Positions 1 through 7,297 of a stretch of DNA of 16,010 nt are shown here, in pieces. The notes beneath the pieces were generated by a model that was not told the DNA's origin, made no database searches, and saw only the letters and a program-made list of their open reading frames with translations. Positions within the stretch are counted from its first letter, which is position 1. The number at the start of each line of letters is the position of its first letter. The translations under genes were made by a program, and so were the position numbers. The DNA is from Bacteroides sp. CAG:927 (GTDB lineage: Bacteria; Bacteroidota; Bacteroidia; Bacteroidales; Muribaculaceae), in contig HF985625.1 in NCBI GenBank assembly GCA_000431155.1, positions 24,488 through 40,497 of the forward strand, read 5' to 3'.

Positions 1-15
1 GCCGTTTTATTATGC

Positions 16-34
16 ATCTTCCTTAACAGAAGAT
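16..34 (-). terminator. weak hairpin downstream of the M3 peptidase gene
   Basis: A 6-bp perfect inverted repeat, ATCTTC with GAAGAT around a 7-base loop, lies 16 to 34 bases beyond the stop codon of the peptidase gene. There is no good T tract after it on the minus strand, so it is only a possible transcription end or RNA 3' stabilising hairpin. Confidence 0.25.
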
Positions 35-49
35 TATATATATTGATGT

Positions 50-2212
50 TTATTTGCCACCGGGCATCGGAACATCATGCGACGGCTCGGTGGTAGTTTC
101 AAGCCCACGGTTGCGCAGCAAAGCATCCACCTTCGGTTCGCGTCCACGGAACTTTACATATAGTTCCATAGGATCGGCAGAACCGCCTGCCTCAAGCACA
201 TTTTTCTTAAACGACTCCGCTGTTGCGGGATCAAAAATACCGTTTTCTTTGAAATACTCAAATCCGTCGGCATCAAGCACCTCGGCCCAAAGATAAGTAT
301 AATAGCCCGCTGCATACCCGTCGCTGCCGAATATATGGCGGAAATAAGGGCTGCGATAACGGAATGTTATCTCCTTGGGCATCTTCAACTCTTTAGCCAC
401 ATTGGCCTCAAATGCGGCCACATCCACTTTGTCGGCATCGGTGATTTTGCCGAACTGCAAGTCAAGAAGTGCAGCACCGACAAGTTCTGTGGTAATAAAG
501 CCCTGATTGTGGGTTGAGGCATCAATCAGCTTTGTAATCAGAGAGTCAGGTATGGCCTCACCGGTCTTGTAGTGACGCGCATATGATTTCAGCATTTCCG
601 GCTCCATGGCCCAGTGCTCGTGAATCTGCGAAGGCAACTCCACAAAGTCACGGTCCACATTCGTACCGGCCTGACTGCGCAGTTTCACTTTGGTAAGCAT
701 TCCGTGAAGACCGTGTCCGAATTCATGGAACATTGTCTCAACCTCATCAAGAGTGAGCAGCGAAGGAGTATCTCCGGTTGGCTTGGTGAAATTGCCCACG
801 TTGTACACAATCGGACGCTGCGACGATCCGTCAGGATCCGTAAATGCTCCCTGAAACTCGCTCATCCACGCTCCCTGACGCTTTGATGCACGCGGGAAAT
901 AATCGGTCATGAACACTGCTATATGCTCACCGGTCTTGGCATCCTTCACATCATACACCTTTACTTCCGGGTTGTATTTGGGCGCATCCGGCAGCTCTGA
1001 AAAAGTCACTCCGTAAAGCTTTTCGGCCATGTCAAAGATTCCCTTGCGAACATTCTCCAGCGGGAAATAAGCACGCACCTGATCCTCGTTGATATTATAT
1101 TTGTCCAGACGAAGCTTCTCTGCATAATAATAGTAATCCCATGGCTGAATAGTGATGTTATCTCCACGGCGGTTGGCAAGTTCCTGCATCTCCTTCACCT
1201 CTTCATTGGCACGTTTGATTGCAGGACGCCATATCTTAAGCAGAAGATCCTCAGCATTATCCACAGTTTTTGCCATCACATTATCAGTCTGATATGCAGC
1301 AAAATTCTCAAATCCAAGCAGTTTTGCTTTTTGAGCACGGGCTTTGAGAATACTGTTTATCACAGGCTTGTTGTCGTTTTTGCCCTGCGAAGCAAGGTTG
1401 GTGTACCCTTCATACATTTTTTGACGGAGAGCACGGTTATCCGCATACTGGAGCACCGGGAGACGGCTCGGAGCATGCAGTGTGAACACCCATTTGCCGT
1501 TCATGCCGCGCGATGCAGCTTCTTCAGCTGCAAGGGCCACATTGCCTGCCGGAATACCGGAAAGCTCGTCGGCATTGTCTATCACTATTGAAAATGCATT
1601 GGTGTCATCGAGCAAGTTCTTGTTAAATTTCAGATACAGGTCTGTCAGCTCGGTATTGATTTTCATAAGCTGCTGCTTTTCAGCCTCACCAAGCAACGCT
1701 CCCGAACGTACAAACTGTTTGTAGGCAAGTTCCACTGCACGGAGTTGGGAAGCATTAAGATTTAACTCATTGCGACGGTCATACACCTGCTTTACTTTGG
1801 CAAACAGCAACGGATTCATCATTATCTCATCGCTGCTCTGCGAATACATAGGCATGATTTTCTCTGCAAGTGCCTCCATTTCAGGCGATGAGTCAGTCTC
1901 GTTAAGCGAACTGAACACAAGCATTACCTTGTTAAGCAACTCTCCGCTTTTTTCAAGGGCAAGGATAGTATTTTCAAAATCAGGCACTGCACGGTTTTTC
2001 ACAATTGCCTCTATCTCCTGATTGCGCTCCTTGATGCCTTGTTCAAATGCAGGCATATAGTCGGCGTAAGTTATGGATTCAAAAGGCGGTATGTTGTAAA
2101 CCGTGTTATAGGGCTGCAAAAATGGATTGGTGCGTTCTGCTGCCATAATTTGAAATGTTGGAGCCACGGACACCAATAATGCTGCCGCAGCTGTAATTAA
2201 AGGTTTATTCAT
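50..2212 (-). CDS. dcp: secreted M3 family metallopeptidase, peptidyl-dipeptidase Dcp-like
   Basis: A 720-residue zinc metallopeptidase of family M3 (Dcp / oligopeptidase A group). The family cleaves short peptides; Dcp removes C-terminal dipeptides. Residues 1-24 look like a signal peptide, so it is probably periplasmic. The zinc site HEFGH is at 496-500, with Glu525 in DFVELPSQ as the likely third ligand, 29 residues after the first His as in E. coli Dcp. The Gly/Tyr-rich segment DGYAAGYYTYLW (631-642) is the conserved substrate-binding loop. Length is slightly above that of E. coli Dcp (about 680), which the signal peptide and a short polar tail ending MPGGK account for. It lies 53 bases downstream of the EEP gene on the same strand, so it may be read through from that operon, but a candidate promoter lies in between. 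The family is secure; Dcp rather than another M3 subtype is likely. Confidence 0.93.
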   Translation of the reverse strand: MNKPLITAAAALLVSVAPTFQIMAAERTNPFLQPYNTVYNIPPFESITYADYMPAFEQGIKERNQEIEAIVKNRAVPDFENTILALEKSGELLNKVMLVFSSLNETDSSPEMEALAEKIMPMYSQSSDEIMMNPLLFAKVKQVYDRRNELNLNASQLRAVELAYKQFVRSGALLGEAEKQQLMKINTELTDLYLKFNKNLLDDTNAFSIVIDNADELSGIPAGNVALAAEEAASRGMNGKWVFTLHAPSRLPVLQYADNRALRQKMYEGYTNLASQGKNDNKPVINSILKARAQKAKLLGFENFAAYQTDNVMAKTVDNAEDLLLKIWRPAIKRANEEVKEMQELANRRGDNITIQPWDYYYYAEKLRLDKYNINEDQVRAYFPLENVRKGIFDMAEKLYGVTFSELPDAPKYNPEVKVYDVKDAKTGEHIAVFMTDYFPRASKRQGAWMSEFQGAFTDPDGSSQRPIVYNVGNFTKPTGDTPSLLTLDEVETMFHEFGHGLHGMLTKVKLRSQAGTNVDRDFVELPSQIHEHWAMEPEMLKSYARHYKTGEAIPDSLITKLIDASTHNQGFITTELVGAALLDLQFGKITDADKVDVAAFEANVAKELKMPKEITFRYRSPYFRHIFGSDGYAAGYYTYLWAEVLDADGFEYFKENGIFDPATAESFKKNVLEAGGSADPMELYVKFRGREPKVDALLRNRGLETTTEPSHDVPMPGGK

Positions 2213-2249
2213 TATAAGGAATTGTAGATTGACGATAAGTATTGGAGCG

Positions 2250-2281
2250 TAAAATTAATATAATTTCACTGAATATGCAAA
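2250..2281 (-). promoter_or_regulatory. candidate Bacteroidetes promoter for dcp
   Basis: On the minus strand TTTG (2281-2278) is followed after 20 bases by TAATTTTA (2257-2250), one base off the -7 consensus TAnnTTTG. It overlaps the last codons of the upstream EEP gene and would give a leader of about 30 bases before the peptidase start. Confidence 0.4.
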
Positions 2282-3375
2282 TCCGGAGTGGTGGAGAATG
2301 TGCCTACCACCGGATAATGGTCGCTGTATCCGTTGGTTCTCACCCTCACTTTCAATGGCGTCACTCCGCGATACAGTATCTGGTCTATACGGAAATAGAA
2401 CCTGTTGGCATGATAGGTAATTGAAGGCCCGAGACCCGCATCGCGGTATGCGTCGCGCAAGTCATGACCCATTACGGCACGCTCCGCGTAGCATCCGGGG
2501 ATATCATTGAAATCGCCGCACAATATCACGGGTCCCTGCAACTCATTGATGAAATGGCGCAATTTGATTGCCTGCCGTGCACGTGCCTTGAAGGCCACCT
2601 TAAGCTTGTGCAGCAAAGTATGACGCACTGTGTCCATATTCACCTTCTCCCCTTTTGTCAGCTCGCGATAAAGATTCTTGTCATCGGTGTTAAGGCCGAT
2701 TGACTGGAGATGCACATTTATTATGGTGATAATTTTGCCGTTTATATCCACCTCATAGCATCCCACTATAAACGAATTTGTATCGGCGAGATTTATCGGC
2801 ACACATTTCACTGGATATTTTGACAACAGCCCCACATAGCTGTTGGGAGTACGTGCCAAATATGGATATTCTTTTCTCAAATCCTGTATTGTCTCATTAC
2901 TTGTACCCGGATACCCCAACGCATGAATATTATACGCCTCCTGATAAGCTATGATGTCGCATCCGCTGTCTATCATATACCTCACGGTCTTGTCGCGGTT
3001 ATTTTTCTCATCCCATGTGGTGCCGTTATAGTCATAAAGCTCCATCACATTGTAGGTCATCAGTGTGAATCGGGTTTCAGGCTTACTCGCCTTTATCCTC
3101 TCGGCAGAATCAAAATTCATCGGGCAGATATTCAATATCGGCCCTGAGCAGCACAGAAGCACAACCAGATTAAACACCATCGCCTTCCAGCTTATAAAGC
3201 AGCTCAGCACCAATGCCACGAGCATCAGAGGCAGCACGGTAGGAAGAAGCATGGCCACCAGCGCAGGCACAACACTCGTTTCAGGGCTCACAGTTCCGCC
3301 GTAGGCCGATATGAGCATAGCCACCGCCAACAGCAGATTTACCAAAGCAAGAAATATGTGCAAGATTCTTTTCAT
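2266..3375 (-). CDS. membrane-anchored endonuclease/exonuclease/phosphatase family protein
   Basis: A 369-residue protein. Residues 1-85 are very hydrophobic and should make three membrane helices; the rest is an EEP-fold domain (DNase I / sphingomyelinase superfamily). The superfamily's metal and catalytic positions are present: Asn109 in MTYNV, Glu146 in AYQEA, His222 in NVHLQ, Asp288 and Asn290 in GDFND, Asp331, and Asp352-His353 in the final SDHYPV. It is therefore probably an active Mg-dependent phosphodiesterase, but the fold does not say whether the substrate is nucleic acid, phospholipid or a small phosphoester. The catalytic domain should follow the third helix, probably on the outer face of the inner membrane. 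Its ATG overlaps the stop of the upstream rhomboid gene by four bases (ATGA), so the two are translationally coupled. This pairing with rhomboids recurs in Bacteroidetes, from memory. Its biological role is not known to me. Confidence 0.9.
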   Translation of the reverse strand: MKRILHIFLALVNLLLAVAMLISAYGGTVSPETSVVPALVAMLLPTVLPLMLVALVLSCFISWKAMVFNLVVLLCCSGPILNICPMNFDSAERIKASKPETRFTLMTYNVMELYDYNGTTWDEKNNRDKTVRYMIDSGCDIIAYQEAYNIHALGYPGTSNETIQDLRKEYPYLARTPNSYVGLLSKYPVKCVPINLADTNSFIVGCYEVDINGKIITIINVHLQSIGLNTDDKNLYRELTKGEKVNMDTVRHTLLHKLKVAFKARARQAIKLRHFINELQGPVILCGDFNDIPGCYAERAVMGHDLRDAYRDAGLGPSITYHANRFYFRIDQILYRGVTPLKVRVRTNGYSDHYPVVGTFSTTPDLHIQ

Positions 3376-4124
3376 TTCCCTCTGCTCATTTTAAACAATA
3401 TTTTGCGCTCTTCCGGAGTCAGTGAGCTGTGACCTGACCGACGCACCTTGGATAAGATTTGTTCAGTTGTCGGCTCTTGCATATCCTCTCTCTCCGTATT
3501 GCTCTGTATCTGTATGGGAGTAAAACGCCATTTGCGCATTTGCCATCCCGCCAGCAGACCCGACAACATGCCTCCTAAATGTGCCACATGTCCGCTCAAG
3601 TCGCCAAAAGCCACACTTGCCACATCCACCGTCACCAATGCCACCGTAATCCACATGAGCTGAACAGGCCCAATGACAGGCAATGTCACTCTGCGCTTCG
3701 GAATGACCACCGTTACTGCCATTGCCACGGCTATGACAGCAGCCGACGACCCTATCAGAGTGTTACCGGACGCGGCGCCTACAATCGCATAGAGCAATCC
3801 TCCGCACACGCCTCCACACACATACAGCCGGCCCACGCTCCAGCCGCATCCTTGCGGAAGCATAAGCCCGAACCAGCACAGGCACAGCATATTGAACAGC
3901 AGATGCACTCCATCGGTCTGCACCCACATGTATGTCAGCAGGCTCCACATTCTATGAAGCATCGGCAGCACACCACACGGCAGTTCACACCACCGCAGCA
4001 CTGACCAACCTGCCGCAGGGCTGCACAACAGCAGTAAGCGCAGAAGCACCCACACGGCCACATTTATGACCATGAGGACACTTAGCTGCGGATAGCGCAA
4101 TACAAGTTGACGGATTTTATGCAT
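3372..4124 (-). CDS. rhomboid family intramembrane serine protease (second of tandem pair)
   Basis: A 250-residue inner-membrane rhomboid protease, which cleaves membrane-embedded substrates with a Ser-His dyad. About six hydrophobic helices are visible between residues 15 and 195. His74 and Asn78 (HLLFN) match the oxyanion-side HxxxN motif, Ser127 in GSSA is the expected nucleophile, and His182 in AHLGG is the second dyad residue. The motif is GSSA rather than the usual GASG, but the dyad is intact. A soluble tail (about 200-250), with SKVRRSG followed by LTPEERKILFKMS, resembles the small helical domain often found at the C-terminus of Bacteroidetes rhomboids (DUF6576, from memory). The start overlaps the upstream rhomboid's stop by eight bases. 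The protein is unusually rich in Cys and Trp. The substrate is unknown. Confidence 0.9.
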   Translation of the reverse strand: MHKIRQLVLRYPQLSVLMVINVAVWVLLRLLLLCSPAAGWSVLRWCELPCGVLPMLHRMWSLLTYMWVQTDGVHLLFNMLCLCWFGLMLPQGCGWSVGRLYVCGGVCGGLLYAIVGAASGNTLIGSSAAVIAVAMAVTVVIPKRRVTLPVIGPVQLMWITVALVTVDVASVAFGDLSGHVAHLGGMLSGLLAGWQMRKWRFTPIQIQSNTEREDMQEPTTEQILSKVRRSGHSSLTPEERKILFKMSRGK

Positions 4125-4851
4125 ACCCGCCGAACCCTCCCAGCGAGCCTTTTTTCTTCCAATAATAAATGATTATGAATCCGAATATCATGCCTCCGAG
4201 ATGCGCGAAATGCGCCACTCCGTCATTTGCCTGACTCATGCCGATAAGCAGCTCTATCACTCCATACCCAAGCACCATCCATTTGGCTTTGATGGGAACC
4301 GGTATGAACATGAAGTACAACGGCACATTCGGGAAGAGCATTCCGAATGCAAGCAGCACACCGTAAATGGCACCCGAGGCTCCGATAGTGGCAAGCTGGT
4401 TCAGAAGCCCCTGCACTTGCGGCAGTGACATATTCTCTTTCAGATACCCGCTCATCTCTGCCACGCTCACGCCGTTAAGCGGAGCAAGCGCCTTTGCAAA
4501 AATACCGGGCCACGTAAAGAACCAAACCAGTTCCTGCACCAACGCCGCACCTATGCCGCAAGATATGTAGAAAAACAAAAATCTCTTGCTGCCCAATGTA
4601 CGTTCCAATGTCACGCCAAACATAAACAAAGTGAACATATTGAACAGTATATGAGCAAGATTGTGGCTGTCATGCATGAACATGTAGGTAAACAACTGCG
4701 CCGGATTGAAATAAGGAGCTTGGAAGTAATGGAGAGCAAATATTCGCTCCATATCAAAGCCGAGGCGGTGCGGCAACACAAATACGGCAAGCCACACTAT
4801 AAAATTAATGATTATAAGATTTTTAGTTACCGGGGGTAAGTTACGAAACAT
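4117..4851 (-). CDS. rhomboid family intramembrane serine protease (first of tandem pair)
   Basis: A 244-residue rhomboid protease with the full canonical motif set: His67 and Asn71 (HILFN), GASG at 157-160 with nucleophile Ser159, and His217 in AHLGG. A roughly 40-residue segment before GASG (about 115-155) is longer and more polar than in GlpG and may be an extended loop. It lacks the soluble C-terminal domain of its neighbour and ends in a short Gly-rich tail. It is first in the operon, with the promoter at 4883-4890 giving a leader of roughly 26 bases, which supports the ATG at 4851. Because both rhomboids keep catalytic residues, this is not an active/inactive pair by sequence. Family assignment is secure; substrates cannot be inferred. 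Confidence 0.94.
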   Translation of the reverse strand: MFRNLPPVTKNLIIINFIVWLAVFVLPHRLGFDMERIFALHYFQAPYFNPAQLFTYMFMHDSHNLAHILFNMFTLFMFGVTLERTLGSKRFLFFYISCGIGAALVQELVWFFTWPGIFAKALAPLNGVSVAEMSGYLKENMSLPQVQGLLNQLATIGASGAIYGVLLAFGMLFPNVPLYFMFIPVPIKAKWMVLGYGVIELLIGMSQANDGVAHFAHLGGMIFGFIIIYYWKKKGSLGGFGGYA

Positions 4852-4873
4852 AGGTTTTATTGATTATGTGCGT

Positions 4874-4905
4874 TCTGGGGCGCAAAGATACACAAAATAT
4901 ATTTC
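4874..4905 (+). promoter_or_regulatory. candidate promoter of the porin gene
   Basis: Plus-strand TATATTTC (4898-4905) is one base off TAnnTTTG, with TCTG (4874-4877) 20 bases upstream as a poor -33 element. It overlaps the opposing rhomboid promoter. This is a weak call based on position and partial consensus. Confidence 0.35.
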
Positions 4906-4915
4906 TCTTACTAAA
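4883..4915 (-). promoter_or_regulatory. promoter of the rhomboid-rhomboid-EEP operon
   Basis: Minus-strand TATCTTTG (4890-4883), followed by CGCCCC, is a perfect TAnnTTTG -7 element. A TTTA (4915-4912) lies 21 bases upstream as a possible -33 element. The expected transcription start is near 4877. Confidence 0.75.
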
Positions 4916-4962
4916 CCATTATACTATCCCGAGTGTTTAAGATTGCAAAAAACACCACACTT

Positions 4963-6279
4963 ATGCTAAAGCAAACCATCTGGGCTGTCGCCACAATCTG
5001 TGCGCTCGCCGCCTCTGCTCAATCCAATAGTTTAGCCGACGCGCAGATCGACAGCACCCTGCGCTCCAACAAAATAATATTTATTGACGGCAAACCGGCC
5101 CCGGAACAAACACAAAGATATGTGGATTCAGTGCGGCATGTAATCTCGGCATTCTATTACGATCAGTTCCGTCACTTCCAGGACCCCGGATCTCCTTATT
5201 TCCTGTTCATGAGCAAGGATGCACAACTGGCTATGGGCATTGGCGGTGCTGTGCGAATGAGAGCTTACTACGACTGGGGTGGTGCGGTACCGTCTCCGGC
5301 ATTCGCCCCCTACCTCATACCCATGCAGCCCGATCCGGCCAACAGAAGGCAATTTGGCACGACGCCCGCCGGGACATGCCTGTTTTTCAGAGTTCTCGGA
5401 CAAAACAAAACTTTAGGTAACTACCAGCTTTATATTGAGGCGAATTTCAACGGTTATGAGGCTCGCGATTTTCATCTGAAAAAAGCCTACGCCATAATCA
5501 ATGATTTCACAGTGGGCTACGCGTCATCCACATTTTCCGATCCTGCCGCTGTTCCCCCTACAGTTGATGCTCAGGGCCCCAACAACAAGGTGGGAGTAAC
5601 CTCGGTACTTATCCGTTACATGCCCGTTGTCAAAGAAAAATGGTATTTTGCCGTATCTGCGGAAACACCCTCCGACAATATCGACATTGATGGCATCAAC
5701 ACCAAAAAGGTGACAAACTGGATGCCCGATTGGGCTGCATTCGCCCAATACGAATGGGCACGCGGACAGCACGTACGCCTTTCGGGAGTGGTTCGCACAC
5801 TTTCCTACAGGAATCTAATAGCCGAAAAAAACCGCAATGTTGTAGGCTGGGGAACCATGGTCAGCTCCGTAGCACATCCTCACCCAAACATCACTACATA
5901 TGCTTCCGCCACCTATGGCAGGGGTTTTGAAGGCACAGGAGGTGATTTGCAGATAGGTTCCTACGACCTTGTGGCAAACCCTCACGCACCGGGCCACATG
6001 TATGCTCCCGAAGCTTTCGGCTGGAATCTAGGCCTCCAATACAACTTCAAGCCCAACATTTTTGCCACCGTCCAGATGAGTCAAACAAGGTTTCTCCCGT
6101 CCAAAGCAGTGTCGCCGGACGAATACAAATATGGTTTGTATTGGGTAGCAAACGTGTTCTGGAATCTGACGCCCCGAATGCAGGTCGCTGCCGAAATAGA
6201 CTTCGCCAAACGCCAGAACTTTTCCGGTGACCACCGATATGCACGCCGCGCAGGGCTGATGTGCCAGTTCTCATTCTGA
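4963..6279 (+). CDS. DcaP-like outer-membrane porin
   Basis: A 438-residue outer-membrane beta-barrel protein. The reading frame stays open back to a GTG at 4933, but the ATG at 4963 gives a clean signal peptide (MLKQTIWAVATICALAASAQ), so that start is chosen. After it comes a helical, possibly coiled-coil segment (about 25-75, including DAQIDSTLRSNK and QRYVDSVRHV), then a barrel of alternating short strands with many aromatic residues, ending in a C-terminal Phe (QFSF) as expected for BAM-assembled barrels. The helical N-terminus followed by a barrel, and the FMSKDAQLAMGIGGAVR block, resemble the DcaP trimeric porin family, which takes up small, often dicarboxylate-like, solutes. The subfamily is recognised from memory and the substrate is unknown. 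The gene stands alone between the divergent rhomboid operon and the separately promoted HU gene. Confidence 0.8.
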   Translation: MLKQTIWAVATICALAASAQSNSLADAQIDSTLRSNKIIFIDGKPAPEQTQRYVDSVRHVISAFYYDQFRHFQDPGSPYFLFMSKDAQLAMGIGGAVRMRAYYDWGGAVPSPAFAPYLIPMQPDPANRRQFGTTPAGTCLFFRVLGQNKTLGNYQLYIEANFNGYEARDFHLKKAYAIINDFTVGYASSTFSDPAAVPPTVDAQGPNNKVGVTSVLIRYMPVVKEKWYFAVSAETPSDNIDIDGINTKKVTNWMPDWAAFAQYEWARGQHVRLSGVVRTLSYRNLIAEKNRNVVGWGTMVSSVAHPHPNITTYASATYGRGFEGTGGDLQIGSYDLVANPHAPGHMYAPEAFGWNLGLQYNFKPNIFATVQMSQTRFLPSKAVSPDEYKYGLYWVANVFWNLTPRMQVAAEIDFAKRQNFSGDHRYARRAGLMCQFSF

Positions 6280-6356
6280 TTTTAGTCTTTACAAGCCTAA
6301 AAAAGTGAAATATTGAGAAAAAAGTAAGTTTTCACGAAAAAAATACGACTTTATTG

Positions 6357-6386
6357 TTTGTCTTTCGGTTTTTACTATTATATTTG
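6357..6386 (+). promoter_or_regulatory. promoter of the HU gene
   Basis: TTTG (6357-6360), an 18-base spacer, then TATATTTG (6379-6386): both Bacteroidetes promoter elements are perfect. Transcription should start near 6392, leaving an A-rich leader of about 34 bases before the ATG at 6426. The quality fits a highly expressed gene. Confidence 0.85.
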
Positions 6387-6425
6387 CTGCAAATACCTAA
6401 AACTTACTAAAAATCATTATCAATC

Positions 6426-6698
6426 ATGAACAAGACTGAGCTTATCAATGCCATTGCAGAGAAAGCAAACCTTTCAAAGGTTCAGGCTAAGGCCGCTCTC
6501 GATGCCACCATCAACACTATCAGCGAACAGCTCGCTAATGGTGACAAGGTCGCTCTCATTGGCTTCGGAACTTTTGCTGTATCTGAGAAGACAGCACGTA
6601 CCGGTATCAATCCCCGCACAAAAGAAAAAATTGAAATTCCCGCTCGTAAAGCCGTGAAATTCAAAGCCGGTGCCGAACTTAACGATGTTGTTAAATAA
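6426..6698 (+). CDS. HU family nucleoid DNA-binding protein
   Basis: A 90-residue protein of exactly the usual HU length. Residues 1-45 form the helical dimer half (MNKTELINAIAEKANLS), GFGTF (46-50) is the conserved turn, and the DNA-binding beta arm runs from about 53 to 78 with the signature RTGINPRT (58-65). In HU that arm inserts its tip proline (here Pro63) into the DNA minor groove, bending DNA and helping to compact the nucleoid. It acts as a dimer in the cytoplasm. The gene is monocistronic, with its own strong promoter and a terminator 50 bases after the stop. It is the classical HU type rather than the longer HU-like family of Bacteroides with extra C-terminal residues. It could equally be called HU-alpha or HU-beta; the sequence does not decide. 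Confidence 0.96.
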   Translation: MNKTELINAIAEKANLSKVQAKAALDATINTISEQLANGDKVALIGFGTFAVSEKTARTGINPRTKEKIEIPARKAVKFKAGAELNDVVK

Positions 6699-6747
6699 CT
6701 GAGCACATTATCTCTTTATAACACAAACCAGTCTTCAAAAACGCATG

Positions 6748-6780
6748 GGGGTGAATCGGTCAGGGTTCGCCCCTTTTTTT
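6748..6780 (+). terminator. intrinsic terminator after the HU gene
   Basis: GGGGTGAA (6748-6755) pairs with TTCGCCCC (6766-6773), eight pairs including one G-T wobble, around a 10-base loop and followed by seven T. Confidence 0.88.
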
Positions 6781-6866
6781 GTCTGCAAACACACCAATTA
6801 AGTAAATTTAAGCATTAGGTATCACATGAATTGGACTTTATTCATTAGGGTTTAAGAAAAATGTGT

Positions 6867-6874
6867 TAACTTTA
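6867..6874 (+). promoter_or_regulatory. candidate -7 element for the 7018-9981 operon or its leader RNA
   Basis: TAACTTTA, one base off TAnnTTTG, would place the transcription start near 6880, just where the candidate structured RNA begins. No convincing -33 element was found at 18 to 21 bases upstream. The 86 bases between the HU terminator and this element (6781-6866) show nothing recognisable. Confidence 0.4.
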
Positions 6875-6878
6875 CCAC

Positions 6879-6991
6879 GAATTTGAGCAATGCCACTCCA
6901 CAAGCTATAATATGGCTCTTGAGGCGAACATTACTTGCCCTTTAGCGTTAACATTTTAAGCCCCCGGAGTGCGGAGGCATCTCTTAATTTC
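6879..6991 (+). ncRNA. candidate structured leader or small RNA upstream of the small membrane protein gene
   Basis: The two ends of this stretch are complementary in order. AATT (6880-6883), GAG (6885-6887), ATGCC (6890-6894) and ACTCC (6895-6899) pair with GGAGT (6966-6970), GGCAT (6976-6980), CTC (6981-6983) and AATT (6986-6989). This makes a long interrupted closing helix around about 66 bases. Inside is a hairpin AGCTAT / ATGGCT (6903-6908 with 6912-6917, one wobble). The 3' arm can alternatively fold on itself: GCC-C-CCG (6960-6966) with CGG-A-GGC (6972-6978). The two folds exclude each other, as in switching leaders. The start of the next gene is 26 bases further on. I do not recognise a known family (it lacks the SRP RNA signature and is short for 6S RNA). 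This is inference from pairing only. Confidence 0.35.
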
Positions 6992-7017
6992 ATTATAAAT
7001 TTTTAATTTTTCTAACT

Positions 7018-7245
7018 ATGAGTAGCGCAAACAAGCCTTCCAAGGCACCGGCCACAATGCAAACCATATTCGGATTGATAATGGTGATAGTTTATATTGG
7101 TATGGGTGTACTGTTTTTCGTGGGGTTTTTCGCTCCGCTTTACGGTTCTTGGACATGGATTCGCTGGGCTGCCGGCGCTCTGTTCACCGTTTATGGTATT
7201 TGGCGTGCTTATCGCCAGTTCAAGCCAGTTGATGACGCTGAATAA
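7018..7245 (+). CDS. small two-helix membrane protein of unknown function
   Basis: A 75-residue protein. A polar N-terminus (1-13) is followed by two hydrophobic helices, about 15-40 and 46-65, joined by a short aromatic loop (LYGSWTW), and a charged tail ending KPVDDAE. It should be an inner-membrane hairpin with both ends on the same side. It is first in a three-gene plus-strand run with a PstS-like lipoprotein (52 bases later) and a TPR protein, closed by one terminator at 10007. Similar small proteins occur in Bacteroidales beside such PstS-like and TPR genes, often with TonB/ExbBD genes (from memory); none of those are here. The ATG at 7018 is preceded by an A/T-only stretch typical of this phylum; an internal ATG at residue 14 would keep both helices. 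No function can be assigned. Confidence 0.8.
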   Translation: MSSANKPSKAPATMQTIFGLIMVIVYIGMGVLFFVGFFAPLYGSWTWIRWAAGALFTVYGIWRAYRQFKPVDDAE

Positions 7246-7297
7246 TATTTCACTCCCCTATATCGTTTTTGTATAACAATATCACTCTATAAGTAGA

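Noticed and set aside
4933..4962. GTG at 4933 as the start of the porin.
   Set aside because: It would put ten polar and basic residues ahead of a complete signal peptide that begins at the ATG 4963.
6280..6302. TTTTAG / CTAAAA hairpin after the porin stop codon as a terminator.
   Set aside because: Only six pairs, five of them A-T, with an 11-base loop and followed by A rather than T. Too weak to call.
6879..6991. SRP RNA (4.5S) or 6S RNA as the identity of the structured stretch.
   Set aside because: The conserved SRP loop with its GGAA tetraloop signature is missing, and the length is well below that of 6S RNA. Left as an unidentified candidate.
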